In this document: piece after piece, positions 1 to 9,326 of the stretch | Layout: each line of letters opens with the position of its first letter | How positions within the stretch are numbered: position 1 is the stretch's first letter | Notes under the pieces: generated by a model | Told to the model about the DNA's origin: nothing | Seen by the model: the letters and a program-made list of their open reading frames with translations, nothing else | Database searches by the model: none | From: JAIPFM01 sp964494325 | Lineage (GTDB): Bacteria > Planctomycetota > Phycisphaerae > Sedimentisphaerales > Anaerobacaceae | Length of the DNA: 64,000 bases | Assembly: GCA_964494325.1 (NCBI GenBank) | Contig: CAZBTJ010000002.1 | Location: forward strand, 58,491-122,490 | Direction: 5' to 3' | Translations under genes and position numbers: made by a program

Positions 1-42
1 AAAAACCGATGCGTTTCGCTTTTTTGCAGAAACCACCGAAAC

Positions 43-432
43 TTATCCCTCTTTTTTTTGTTGCTTGTGTTCCTTTATTATCTGCTCCAGGTACTTGTAT
101 TCTTCTTCTGAAAGCTGTTCATGGTCGACAAGAAATTGAACCATGGGTGTAAACGCCCCATTAAAGGCACGCTTTAGTGTCCGTTTTAGCTCCCGTTTCA
201 TGGCTTCAGCCTTGGTAATAACCGCCGTGTACACGTATAGATTTCTTATCTTCTTGGCGTCCAACAGCTGTTTTTTTACCATGCGGTCCATCAATGTTTT
301 TACCGTGGTGTAAGCCCACTTCTTTTGCTTCACCAGGGCCTCTTGAACATCCGGGGCAGTTACTGGTTCCTTTTCCCAAACGACTTTCAATATCGCCCAC
401 TCAGTCTCAAACAACTCTTGGTTTTTCGCCAC
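43..432 (-). CDS. BlaI/MecI/CopY-family transcriptional repressor
   Basis: Predicted 130-residue winged-helix repressor of the BlaI/MecI family, which in known systems binds palindromic operators as a dimer and is released by proteolysis. The N-terminal half carries the family pattern: a helix around ETEWAILKVVW, a recognition-helix region with YTTVKTLMDRM, then a wing; the C-terminal 40 residues form the dimerisation helices. I chose the GTG at 430-432 because it sits 6 nt after GAGGTG; the GTG nine bases upstream (439-441) lies inside that ribosome-binding site. It is divergent from a ruined RND efflux operon, with a 14-bp perfect palindrome at 474-487 between them. No M56 (BlaR1-like) sensor lies beside it in the window. 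A paralogue lies at 47640-48032, where a sensor-like gene does follow. Confidence 0.9.
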   Translation of the reverse strand: MAKNQELFETEWAILKVVWEKEPVTAPDVQEALVKQKKWAYTTVKTLMDRMVKKQLLDAKKIRNLYVYTAVITKAEAMKRELKRTLKRAFNGAFTPMVQFLVDHEQLSEEEYKYLEQIIKEHKQQKKEG

Positions 433-460
433 AATAATCACCTCAAAAACAAAACACTCT

Positions 461-510
461 CAGTAGACATCCCTCTACTATAGTAGACGTTATTATGAAA
501 TGCTACTATT
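461..510. promoter_or_regulatory. Putative operator of the BlaI-type repressor
   Basis: The 14-mer TCTACTATAGTAGA at 474-487 is a perfect palindrome. Related half-sites lie on each side: CAGTAGAC at 461-468 and GCTACTA at 502-508. It lies about 40 bp upstream of the BlaI-type gene, where autoregulation is usual, and towards the divergent efflux remnant. The rest of the 433-771 gap shows nothing else convincing; a TTGACG hexamer near 722 could serve the dead efflux operon. Confidence 0.6.
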
Positions 511-771
511 TTCCAGACAAATTTCGAGCTTCTTGCCACGCTTCACAAAGCCACGTACCTTTAATCCTGGATGTTTCTACCTAATTTACGTCAGCGATAA
601 AAAGATGCCGGGCCCTTAAACTGCTCAATGGCAACTAGAATGCAATAACGGTCATTCCAGCATTGTTTTGGGGGATTTTTGATGGCTCGGGGCTTGATCT
701 CTTTGACCTTCAGCTTATCATTGACGACCTATTTTATTTACGACGTGTAAGTCAGGAGCTTTGTTTATTCC

Positions 772-1492
772 ATGAGTAATCCAATTCCAGAAGCCAAAGA
801 AAGTACACCCAGGCGAAAACGTTTTGGGAGCCACCTTTTAAGACTAAGCATCATTGCTATTGCAGTCCTGGGTGTTTTCTTGATGACAAAAATACCAAAG
901 CGACAAGACATTATTGATGAAACAACATCGCCTCCGATCAACATTTCAGTCCTTAATATCACGCCTGAAGCGCAAGTCCCTGACACATTTGATCTGCCTG
1001 CCGTAGTGTTGATACGACCACCGTCAAAATCGGCGTAGAAGTCACTGAGAAGGACGTACCATACTTATCTGTGGGGCTAACTGCCGATATCATGGTAACT
1101 CTCTGCGGGGTAAAGGAGACTTTCTCCGGTGTTATCACCTTCATCAGTCAGGTCGCTGACGGTCAAACACGTCTACGCGGCTTGAGATCACCCTCCCGAA
1201 TCCTCAGCATCTGCTGCACAGCGGTCAACTTGTCTTGGTTCGCTTAACAAGACGGACGCTACAAAATGTCATCTTAGTTCCCCTATTTGCTGTCATCCCT
1301 ATGGAGTCTGGCAAAGCTGTTTATATTGTTGAAGACAATCATGCGGTACGAAGAGACGTTAAGCTGGGAATCATCAAGGGTAACCGCGTTCAAATTCTTG
1401 AAGGTTTACGCCCAACTGACCAACTTATTGTCGAGGGACATCGCTTTGCCGCTCCTGGCCTAAAGGTCAACATTATTCCATCAGAGCTCTAG
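772..1492 (+). pseudogene. RND efflux periplasmic adaptor (HlyD/AcrA-like), decayed
   Basis: Remains of a membrane-fusion adaptor for an RND pump. The first open stretch (772-1038) has a cytoplasmic basic start and one membrane anchor around residues 22-42, then breaks. Continuing in shifted frames gives a beta-barrel-like segment (VEVTEKDVPYLSVG near 1040) and then a membrane-proximal domain at 1235-1492 with VYIVEDNHAVRRDVKLG and a GLRPTDQLIVEG motif typical of the adaptor C-terminus. The whole locus could encode only about 240 residues against about 350-400 for the family, so the lipoyl and alpha-hairpin region is deleted as well as frameshifted. It ends 5 bp before the pump remnant, so the two formed an operon. 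Confidence 0.8.
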
Positions 1493-1496
1493 CCCT

Positions 1497-3688
1497 ATGC
1501 TACTAACAGACCTTGCAATAAAGAATCGAATCACTGTGGCCGTTCTTGGCTTTATCATTATTGTGTTGAGCGTGTACAGCTACCTGTCACTGCCCAGAGA
1601 AGCTTTCCCTGATATTCCTGTTCCCTTTATTCTTGTGACCACGACCTATGAAGGCGTCTCACCTGAGGACATGGAAACATCGGTCACGATGAAGATCGAA
1701 AAAGAATTGAAGGGTGTGCGAGGGGCAAAGGAGATCACTTCCAGCAGCGCAGAGGGCCTGTCCATGATTTCGGTCGAATTCACGCCCGACATACCCACCG
1801 ACGTAGCCCTGCAACGAATCCGTGACAAGGTCGACACGGCCAAGGGTGAATTCCCCAAAATGCCAAGGAACCGATTATAAAGGAAGTCAACTTTGCTGAA
1901 ATACCCATCATGTACATCAGAATTTCTGGGGATGTGTCTCCAGTACAGTTGAAATTCGTTGCAGATAGGTTGCAGGACGAAATAGAAATTGTCCCTGGTG
2001 TTCTAAAAGTTGAGATAATGGGCGATCTGGAACGTGAAATTCGCCTTGAATTTGACCCTGACCGAGTGGCCTCCTACAATCTGACTTTCCCGGAACTTCT
2101 TTCGTTGATCCCAGCGGAGAATGTTAATATTTCAGCCGGTGGACTGGAAACTCAAGGGACCAAGTTCAATGTTCGCGTCCCAGCGGAATTTGTCACGCCA
2201 GAAGAAGTCGACCATCTTATTTTGACGGTTCGCAACGGCAAGCCTATATACCTGTCCGATGTTGCCAAGGTAACGGATTCATTCAAGGACAGAGAAACAT
2301 TTTCCCGGCTTAATGGTATTGAAAATGTTACTTTAAGTATTCAGAAACGAGTTGGCGCAAACGTCGTCAATATTTCTGACCACGTAAAACTCATCATCTC
2401 AGAAGCTCAAAAGCAGTCACCCAAGACACTTCAATTTGACATCACTTCCGACATATCAAAGAACATACGCAATATGGTTTCGGACTTGGAAAACAACATC
2501 CTCTCCGCTCTTATCCTGGTAACTGCAGTATTTTTGGTTTTTCTCGGCTGGCGTCCCAGTGCTATTGTAGCCATGCTCCGTATGGGCCTCCATCCCGCCG
2601 AAGAAGCAGAAAACAGTTCATTGGTTTACGATTGGCTACAGAAAGATTCAAGGTGTTGGCCTTAACAACCCTGGCATCACACTTTTCGTGGCCTTATGCC
2701 TTCTTTTTTCGGTCGGCATTTTATATTCTAAAATTGGCAAGGGCAGTGAATTCTTCCCAGAAGGCGATCCTGAACGTGGTGTCATAGATGTCCGTACGCC
2801 TCAGAGCACCAATATCACCGAAACGGATCGAATTATTAGGGATATCGAAAACCGAATTACGCCCTACAGGCCCTGGATTAAGCACACCATTGCAAACGTT
2901 GGGTTCAGTGCGGCTGGAAACAACATCATGGCCAGTGCGGGTGGATCACATTTGGCAAATATCACACTTGTCTTTCACGACTTCTCTGAGCTGAGCGAAC
3001 TCATCCTTCAACAGAAGTCATTGCAAGCATTAGAAATGACCTTTTAGACATCCCTGGGGCCGAAATAGAGGTTGAGAGAGAGGCTGATGGACCTGCTACA
3101 GGAGCGTCTGTAACGGTCCGAGTCATAGGAGACGACTTTGAGGTTTTGAAGGAACTTAGCAATCAGGCTTTCCGGTTGATTCTTCAGTTCAATTCAATAA
3201 TGATCCCACTGATCATCATTACCACCGTGATCCTGTCCCTCATTGGCGCTTTGGCCGGGCTTATCATTTGCGACCTACCATTTGGCATTATAATGACAGG
3301 CATTGGCGTCATAAGTCTTGCCGAAGTCGTGGTAAACAATGCCATTGTCCTTCTGGCCTATACGCGGCAGCTTCAGAGCCAGGGCATGGGCTTGATTGAA
3401 GCAGCGTCTGAAGCTGGTGTTACTCGGCTACGCCCCGTCTTTCTGACGGCGGCAACTACGATTATCGGACTTATCCCAATGGCAATTGGAATCTCCTTCG
3501 ATTTTCGAACACTAACTTTTATTACAAAAACGGAGTCTAGTCAATGGTGGAGCAATATGGGTGTCGTAGTCATTTTTGGCTTAGGTTTTGCCACGGTCCT
3601 TACCCTGGTCGTAGTGCCCTCTCTTTATGTGATGTTAACACAACTCAATAGAAAACGTAGGCACCTTTTTTCAGCGCATAAAAAATAG
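1497..3688 (+). pseudogene. RND-family efflux transporter (AcrB-like), decayed
   Basis: Four open fragments in changing frames (1497-1880, 1910-2665, 2688-3047, 3146-3688) match successive parts of an RND permease. They show the first helix and porter start (LPREAFPDIPVP), the PN/PC porter domains, the GWRPSAIVAM helix end, then a jump to the helix before the second half (KIGKGSEFFPEGDPERG), and last the C-terminal helices with a GVISLAEVVVNNAIVLL motif. The locus is 2.2 kb against about 3.1 kb for an intact gene. At least three frameshifts (near 1860, 2665 and 3047) and two internal deletions are needed to explain it, including loss of the first transmembrane bundle that carries the proton-relay aspartates. 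A functional product is very unlikely. Confidence 0.85.
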
Positions 3689-3718
3689 GGATGACATATT
3701 TCTCATCCCTATTTTCTT
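3684..3718. terminator. Bidirectional intrinsic terminator
   Basis: Perfect 11-bp inverted repeat AATAGGGATGA / TCATCCCTATT (3684-3694 and 3703-3713) with an 8-nt loop, followed by T-rich sequence on the plus strand and preceded by an A-run that serves the minus strand. It separates the RND remnant from the convergent ankyrin gene. Confidence 0.85.
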
Positions 3719-3731
3719 GTTTTGAGTTAAC

Positions 3732-5006
3732 TTATCTACGCCTTCGACTCGTCTGTTGGGTCTGGTTGGCCCGGCCCCTACTCCTTCTCCCTCTCGCCGT
3801 GCCTTCAACGCTGGATGTATCTGGTATATTTGACAGCTCATCCTTAGTAAGACCATAAACCACAAGGCTTCGCTCCCCGCGAAACTTTCGTTCCAACATC
3901 ACCCCATCGATCGCATTGAGCGTCCGAGCCTTCTTCTGTTTTTCAGCCATACCTCTTATTGTCGCCATATCGCCGAAATACTTGTCCTGAGTATCATTAT
4001 ACAGAGTATCCAAATTGGTATCAGAAATGGATCCCCAACTATCAATATAGGATGCGTGAGGGTCGACTTGTTCGACCGTTTCTTCATTTCTGGTCCTGAT
4101 TCCTCGCCGACTCGTACTAATATCAGCGGTGTGACCTCGCCTACTCCGGCCTCGCGACGGCCTTGTCATCGTCTGCATGCCTTGCGAAGCCGTCCCCCTT
4201 GTCGCTGCCCTCATTCTTCGACTTGATTGAGAAAAAATGCTTTTCCATGTGCTCTGGATCACATCAAGCTGGTGAACGATGTCGTTTGCATCCTCTGCTT
4301 TTGCCACGGACTGAATAAAAACAATCTCACTATCAACTTCTTTCCTTAAAGCAGAGTAAAACGAGGTCGCAATTCGACGCTTGCGAGAAGTCCATTTTGC
4401 CTCTTCCGCTTCCAATGACTTAAATATTGTCTTCAATTGACTTTCCAGGTTGGGATCTGTACTTAACCGGACCCTGATTCCATTTACGTCCTTCAGAACC
4501 GCGTAAATCTGTTCTGGTCCTGTCATTACAATACTATCTTCAGTTTGAAATGGTTGGTCGTAGGTCCTTTCGTTTGGAAATAGATTTGCCAATCGAACGT
4601 CTCCGGAAGCCTTTGCTAAGTCTTTTGCTGTTTGACCTTTACTGTTCTTAATTTCTGCATCCGCGTTATTGCTGAGAAGTTCCGACACCACCCTCGCATG
4701 CTTTTTTGCCACGCCATAATGCAGGGCTGTATTGCCCTGCTTATCAAGCATATTTATCCCAGCATTCCGGAGCAACAGTAATGGTATAACACGGCTCATA
4801 CCTGATTCAGAAGCTGCCATTAGAGGCGTTTTTCCGTTAGAATCCTTTGAATCCACGCTTACGCCTTTTTGTAGGAATGCGACAATGCCCCTTGCATTCC
4901 CAGCGGCGGCGGCCTCATGAATTGACGTAAAACTATCAGTATTTTGCCCGTGGCCAAGATTTGCAAGCATTGACAAAACACATAAACTCATTAGAAAACG
5001 TTTCAC
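3732..5006 (-). CDS. Secreted ankyrin-repeat protein
   Basis: About 424 residues. A short signal peptide (RFLMSLCVLSMLANLGHG) is followed by about four ankyrin repeats in roughly residues 25-150, with repeat hallmarks such as NGKTPLMAASESG and GNTALHYGVAKKH. The remaining 270 residues match nothing I recognise: a helical, charged segment, then a low-complexity Arg/Ser/Gly-rich tail ending RRRR. I chose the GTG at 5004-5006 because AAAGGGG sits 5 nt upstream and it places the hydrophobic segment at the N-terminus; upstream codons would bury it. The gene starts 50 bp after the parB stop and probably shares its transcript. Ankyrin repeats mediate protein binding; the partner is unknown. Confidence 0.8.
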   Translation of the reverse strand: MKRFLMSLCVLSMLANLGHGQNTDSFTSIHEAAAAGNARGIVAFLQKGVSVDSKDSNGKTPLMAASESGMSRVIPLLLLRNAGINMLDKQGNTALHYGVAKKHARVVSELLSNNADAEIKNSKGQTAKDLAKASGDVRLANLFPNERTYDQPFQTEDSIVMTGPEQIYAVLKDVNGIRVRLSTDPNLESQLKTIFKSLEAEEAKWTSRKRRIATSFYSALRKEVDSEIVFIQSVAKAEDANDIVHQLDVIQSTWKSIFSQSSRRMRAATRGTASQGMQTMTRPSRGRSRRGHTADISTSRRGIRTRNEETVEQVDPHASYIDSWGSISDTNLDTLYNDTQDKYFGDMATIRGMAEKQKKARTLNAIDGVMLERKFRGERSLVVYGLTKDELSNIPDTSSVEGTARGRRSRGRANQTQQTSRRRR

Positions 5007-5055
5007 AATTACCCCTTTCAAACCAGTATCCAAGTGTTGTCTTTATCAGATATCA

Positions 5056-5991
5056 CTACATATCGCGTGTATTCTGTATACCCAGCTTCTCTAAAACGCG
5101 ATCAAATTCGTCAAGAGTTTTGAATTCGATCACCATTTTCCCTCTTTGGCCCCGCTTTTTTGTCTCAATTTTTACGCGGCTCCCTAATTGAGAACTTAGA
5201 ACATCCTCAAGTTCAACTATATGGGCCGCCTTTTCAGTTCGCTTTTTCTCCTTATGAACAGTCCCATCTATATACTCGCGTATGATCCGCTCTAGGTCTC
5301 TCACGCTTAACCGCCCTGCCAGGGCTCGGTTAGCAAGTTTTTTCCTTAAATCATCATCTGGGAGTGCCAGAATAGCCTTAGCGTGTCCCATGCTCAAGAC
5401 GCCCTCTGCCAACATTTTTCGAATCTCCGAGGGCAGATCCAAGATTCTTAAATGATTTGCTACCACAGATCGTTCCTCCCCCAACCGTTTTGCAGCTTCA
5501 GTTTGGTTCAGTTCAAAATGAACTATATAACTCTGGTACGCTTTCGCCCTCTCAAGAGGATTCAAATCCTCCCGATGGATGTTTTCGACCAATGCCAATT
5601 CAAGCATTTGCGCATCTGTTGCTTCTCGAACCAATGCAGATATCGTCTTCTTTCCGATTCTCTTGGAAGCTCTGTATCTCCTTTCGCCCGCAATCAATTG
5701 GTAGCCCGTGGGACTTTTTCGAACAACCACGGGCTGAACAATGCCATTTGCCTGAATCGACATGGCAAGTTCTTGCAGCTTGTCCTCATCCCAATAGGTC
5801 CTTGCTTGATGTGGATTCACAGAAATGCTGTCCAGCGAAAGCTCCTGTACGGTTTCCAAGTCTGCATCAGTCAACGAATTCTTAACTTCCGCTTTCTTGA
5901 CAGGTTCCTGATGTGTCTCTGCGATCGGCCCAAGGAGAGACTGAAGCCCCCTGCCTAGGTGCTTGGGCTTTGTTGTTGACTTCTCTGTCAT
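5056..5991 (-). CDS. parB: Chromosome-partitioning protein ParB
   Basis: A 311-residue ParB/Spo0J CTPase that loads on parS and spreads to form the partition complex. The N-terminal ParB/Srx domain covers about residues 50-140, with the CTP-binding GERRYRAS box at 102-109 and the NIHREDLNPLERA segment after it. A helix-turn-helix region follows (TQTEAAKRLGEERSVVANHLR type) and then a C-terminal dimer domain. The N-terminus keeps the LGRGLQSLL motif typical of the ParA-contacting tail. The start was chosen at ATG 5989-5991 because GGAG lies 7 nt upstream; the ATG 6 bases earlier would sit on the ribosome-binding site. No parA is adjacent. Two parS-like sites lie 125-190 bp upstream, consistent with a chromosomal role. 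Confidence 0.95.
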   Translation of the reverse strand: MTEKSTTKPKHLGRGLQSLLGPIAETHQEPVKKAEVKNSLTDADLETVQELSLDSISVNPHQARTYWDEDKLQELAMSIQANGIVQPVVVRKSPTGYQLIAGERRYRASKRIGKKTISALVREATDAQMLELALVENIHREDLNPLERAKAYQSYIVHFELNQTEAAKRLGEERSVVANHLRILDLPSEIRKMLAEGVLSMGHAKAILALPDDDLRKKLANRALAGRLSVRDLERIIREYIDGTVHKEKKRTEKAAHIVELEDVLSSQLGSRVKIETKKRGQRGKMVIEFKTLDEFDRVLEKLGIQNTRDM

Positions 5992-6115
5992 AGGCATGCT
6001 CCATGCTTTAAGCTTAATGTGAGTGGGTTTTGCTTTATAGTATTAACATTTTGTTTCACTTTCAATGGTATTTAGTGATCAAACTCTTTTCCAGAAGCCA
6101 ATCTCTTTTCAGAGG

Positions 6116-6131
6116 TGTTCCACGTGGAACA
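6116..6131. other. parS centromere site 1
   Basis: TGTTCCACGTGGAACA is a full 16-bp parS palindrome (chromosomal consensus TGTTNCACGTGNAACA). It extends to a perfect 20-bp palindrome at 6114-6133. It lies about 125 bp upstream of parB. The surrounding parB-prfB gap (5992-6354) holds this site, a second copy and the prfB promoter, and otherwise shows nothing. Confidence 0.9.
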
Positions 6132-6163
6132 CCTTATTTAGGGTTTAAACTATGCGTACTAAC

Positions 6164-6179
6164 TGTTCCACGTGCAACA
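6164..6179. other. parS centromere site 2 (one mismatch)
   Basis: TGTTCCACGTGCAACA differs from site 1 at a single position in the right arm and lies 48 bp from it, start to start. A pair this close suggests cooperative ParB loading next to its own gene. Confidence 0.8.
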
Positions 6180-6274
6180 CATCCCTCCTTAACAAACAAA
6201 CCCCACGGTTTTATCGGACTCTTCTCGCAGAGCATAATCCGCACAATTTTTCCTCTAACAACAGAAACCAATCA

Positions 6275-6303
6275 TTGATGATCCATTCTATATATGGTAT
6301 AAG
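6275..6303 (+). promoter_or_regulatory. Putative prfB promoter
   Basis: TTGATG at 6275-6280 and TATAAG at 6298-6303, with a 17-bp spacer, about 50 bp upstream of the preferred prfB start. Confidence 0.55.
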
Positions 6304-6354
6304 ATCTTTTTCGCTAATAACTTATACATGAGACCATTTATGACACTGAGAACT

Positions 6355-7480
6355 ATGGAATTATCAGAATTAAAAGCAGAAATTACCGCTCTGTTGGCTC
6401 GGATTCAAAATATCCGAGACTGGCTTTGACTACCCGAACAAACAGCTAGAGCTTCAAAAGATCGAGCTACAAGCCTCAGTAGAGGGCTTTTGGGACAACG
6501 CCGAATCTGCGCAAAAAGTGGTTGCCAAACTTAGCCTCCTCAAATCTCTAGTGAACCCCATTGAACAGATCTGCAACGAAAGCCAGGATCTTTGGGAGCT
6601 ATTTGAACTCGCGTCAGAAGAAGCTGATGAGGACACTTTGCTTTCTATAGAAGAGGACTTGGCCACCCTTCTAGTTTTGTGCGAGAAGATAGAACTGCAA
6701 GGCCTTCTCTCTGGGCCTCAGGATATGAGAAATTGCTTTTTCAGCATTCACGCTGGTGCTGGCGGTACAGAAAGCTGCGATTGGGCCAATATGCTCCTTA
6801 GGATGTACTCTAGATTCTTTGAAGCCAATAAATTTCGTGTTGAAGAGCTAGATATTACGCCCGGTGAAGAAGCGGGTATCAGGTCTATCTCGCTACGTAT
6901 TGTCGGCCCTTTCGCTTTCGGCAAATTATCTTGCGAGGTCGGCGTTCACCGGTTGGTTCGCATTAGCCCCTTTGACTCTCAAAACCGCCGTCACACCAGC
7001 TTTGTCGCTGTAGACTGCATCCCTGAATTCGAAGATGACATTGATATTGAAATTGACGAAGATGATTTACGCTTCGATTTCTACCGTGCAAGCGGAGCGG
7101 GTGGACAACACGTGAACAAAACTAGTTCGGCTGTACGTATTACCCATCAACCTACTGGCATAGTAGTCCAATGTCAAAGTCAGCGTAGCCAGCACAAGAA
7201 CCGTTCGCAAGCAATGAAGGTGCTCAAAGCCAGGTTGTACGTCCTTGAACAGAAGAAGCGCGACGACCAAGTGGCTCAACTGTATGGCGAGAAGGGAGAT
7301 ATAGCCTGGGGCAATCAAATTCGGAGTTATGTTATGCAACCCTACCAAATGGTTAAGGACCACAGAACCAACCACCAAACTGGCAATGTTCAGGCAGTCA
7401 TGGATGGTGACATCAATAACTTCATTGAAAGTTACCTGCGACTTAGAGCAAAAACGAAGGCCTCAAAAAATCGCTCATAG
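6355..7480 (+). CDS. prfB: Peptide chain release factor 2, expressed by programmed +1 frameshift
   Basis: RF2 recognises UGA and UAA stop codons and triggers peptide release. The frame opened by ATG 6355 stops at an in-frame TGA (6427-6429) in the classic slip sequence CTTTGAC (6424-6430). A +1 shift joins it to the rest and gives about 374 residues, the usual RF2 length, with ...RDWLDYPNKQ matching the conserved junction. Downstream are the SPF stop-codon recognition motif (HRLVRISPFDS) and the GGQ catalytic motif (ASGAGGQHVNKTSSA). The Shine-Dalgarno-like stimulator normally just upstream of CTTTGA is weak here. ATGs at 6328 and 6340 are in frame and possible, but 6355 fits family length best. 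The frameshift lets RF2 control its own level. Confidence 0.95.
6424..6430 (+). promoter_or_regulatory. prfB programmed +1 frameshift site
   Basis: CTT TGA C: leucine codon 24 followed by an in-frame UGA and C, the universal RF2 autoregulatory slip site. Reading through by +1 gives CTT GAC and restores the conserved LDY sequence. Confidence 0.92.
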
Positions 7481-7487
7481 GCAACCG

Positions 7488-8730
7488 ATGAATAAGTCGC
7501 ATGCATTGATTTTTAAGCGTACGAAAGGGGATTCAGCTGCCTTCAAGACTGGTCCGATCACCGTGATCATTCCTGAAGATCCGCCTAGGTCCTCAAGACC
7601 ATATGAACATGTCAATCGCCATCAGAATCAGTATGTGTCCAGCAAAAAGGGACTAAATCATCTCCGTGCTAATTCGGAAGAACACCTCATCATTTACCAC
7701 AAAACATCTCCTTCTGCTAATCGCCTCCCTTGCCTGGGGCTAGCACAGAACAAATACTTCTTACGGAACTCGTTTTGGAAAGCTTCTGACGCCATAGAAC
7801 GTAAAAGCCTAAACATAGGAGTTCGTGACTTATGTTGACTCTGCACAGTAAGCTTCCTTTCAATCTACCTCTACATGACATCTCAAACTTCCCTCGAGAA
7901 AGTGCAATGTATGGTGCATACCGATATGATCAATGCGTCGCGTCACCTCACACTTCAGAACTGAGCAGGACGTTTCCCCATATGGTGGACCCTCTTTGTT
8001 CTCTGTTCAACAAATTAACTGACGGCCTGACAGCTTGTCAGACCCTTGCTCAAGCCAATACTGACTCAATAATCCTCTCTAGCAGGCCTGGAAACATGTT
8101 TTTTCATCAAACCCTCATCTTATTAGCCAAACAAATGGCGCCACAAGTAAAAAACATAACGGCTAAAGTTCACGACCATAAGAAACTCAAATCAATGGCA
8201 ACGGTCGACATTGTCCCTATAGTATTGCAGAAAACCTGTTCAAATAGTAAACACAGATGCCGAGGGACGCGTGATGCTGTTTGACGCTGTAGCTTGGACC
8301 GAAAGGAGAAAGGTCGATATCATTATTGGTATCGACCCTTTAACAGGAGCCTCTAGCGTCGTCTTAGGACGACACCAGGCACGGTCAATGAGTCATGATG
8401 AACCGCTTGTCTCTCCGTGCACGACAGCCACCAAACTCAGTGGAGAAAATCCCTGGCATGTGCCGTCTGCCGATGATTGCGTCAGGGGAATAAAACGCCA
8501 CATTAGTCATCTGAAACATTGTCGTAGGCGGTGGGGGAGCGATAACACTACAGCTTCATTTTGGCGGCAATTTAATGGTTACACTGAATGGGCTCACCTA
8601 GATATCACTGGAGTGAACGTGCGTCACTCTGCCCCTGCCACCAGTGGCACCATTTCACAAGGGTTTGGAGTTGGTCTTCTCACCATGTATCTAACTAATT
8701 TAGCAAAAATACTTCTATATAATTGGGAAA
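7488..8730 (+). pseudogene. pepA: Leucyl aminopeptidase (PepA, M17), decayed
   Basis: Open fragments in three frames line up with PepA. The N-terminal macro-like domain appears at 7488-7838. The middle at 7832-8200 has GAYRYDQ, a LAQANTDSIILSSRPGN stretch equivalent to the family NxP region, and ITAKVHDHKKLKSM. The catalytic C-terminus at about 8235-8710 keeps the M17 signature NTDAEGR (8250-8270), then LTGASSVVLG and WAHLDI. Directly after KKLKSM about 130 residues are missing, including the metal-ligand lysine and aspartates and the catalytic lysine segment. Further frameshifts lie near 7835 and 8225. The remaining sequence is too damaged to give an active enzyme. It sits between prfB and folE on the same strand. 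Confidence 0.82.
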
Positions 8731-8733
8731 GTT

Positions 8734-9318
8734 ATGCTACAACCATTAAAAGACATTGACAATGCGAAAATCGAGAATGCTGTTCGCGATATACTTGAAG
8801 CCGTTGGAGAGGATGTGACCCGTGAAGGCCTCCAAGACACGCCTGCCAGGGTAGCCCGCATGTATTCCGAACTTCTCGGCGGCATGCGAGAGAATCCTGA
8901 GCTGCATTTTAAAAGCGTATTTACGGAAGACTACGATGAAATAGTCTTGCTTCGGGACATTCCCTTTTTCAGCATGTGTGAACATCATGTGCTTCCTTTC
9001 ATTGGTTGCGCTCATGTTGCTTACTTGCCCTCGGGCAAAGTACTTGGGGTCAGCAAGATGGCTCGCATCGTCGATTGTTTTGCCAAGCGGCTTCAAGTAC
9101 AAGAGCGAATGACAGGTCAAATCGCTGACTTAATGATGAAGCACCTTAAACCACTCGGTGTTGCTGTGGTCATAGAAGCATCTCATAGCTGTATGACAAT
9201 TCGGGGCATTAAAAAACCCGGTTCCACCATGGTGACTTCCGCTCTGAGAGGCATATTTAGGAAAGACTCTCGCAGTAGAAATGAAATTCTGAGTCTTTTG
9301 CATCAAGATCGACGTTGA
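8734..9318 (+). CDS. folE: GTP cyclohydrolase I
   Basis: A 194-residue enzyme converting GTP to 7,8-dihydroneopterin triphosphate, the entry step to folate, queuosine and pterin pathways. Zinc ligands are visible: Cys82 and His85 in MCEHHVLPFIGC, and Cys153 in HSCMTIRGIKKPGS. The N-terminal helix with GLQDTPARVARMY is standard for type IA enzymes, and the length is normal. The ATG at 8734 follows GGGAAAG closely. The gene begins inside the tail of the decayed pepA. It is followed 8 bp later by a pterin-synthase-family gene that would use its product. Confidence 0.95.
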   Translation: MLQPLKDIDNAKIENAVRDILEAVGEDVTREGLQDTPARVARMYSELLGGMRENPELHFKSVFTEDYDEIVLLRDIPFFSMCEHHVLPFIGCAHVAYLPSGKVLGVSKMARIVDCFAKRLQVQERMTGQIADLMMKHLKPLGVAVVIEASHSCMTIRGIKKPGSTMVTSALRGIFRKDSRSRNEILSLLHQDRR

Positions 9319-9326
9319 GGCCCGTT

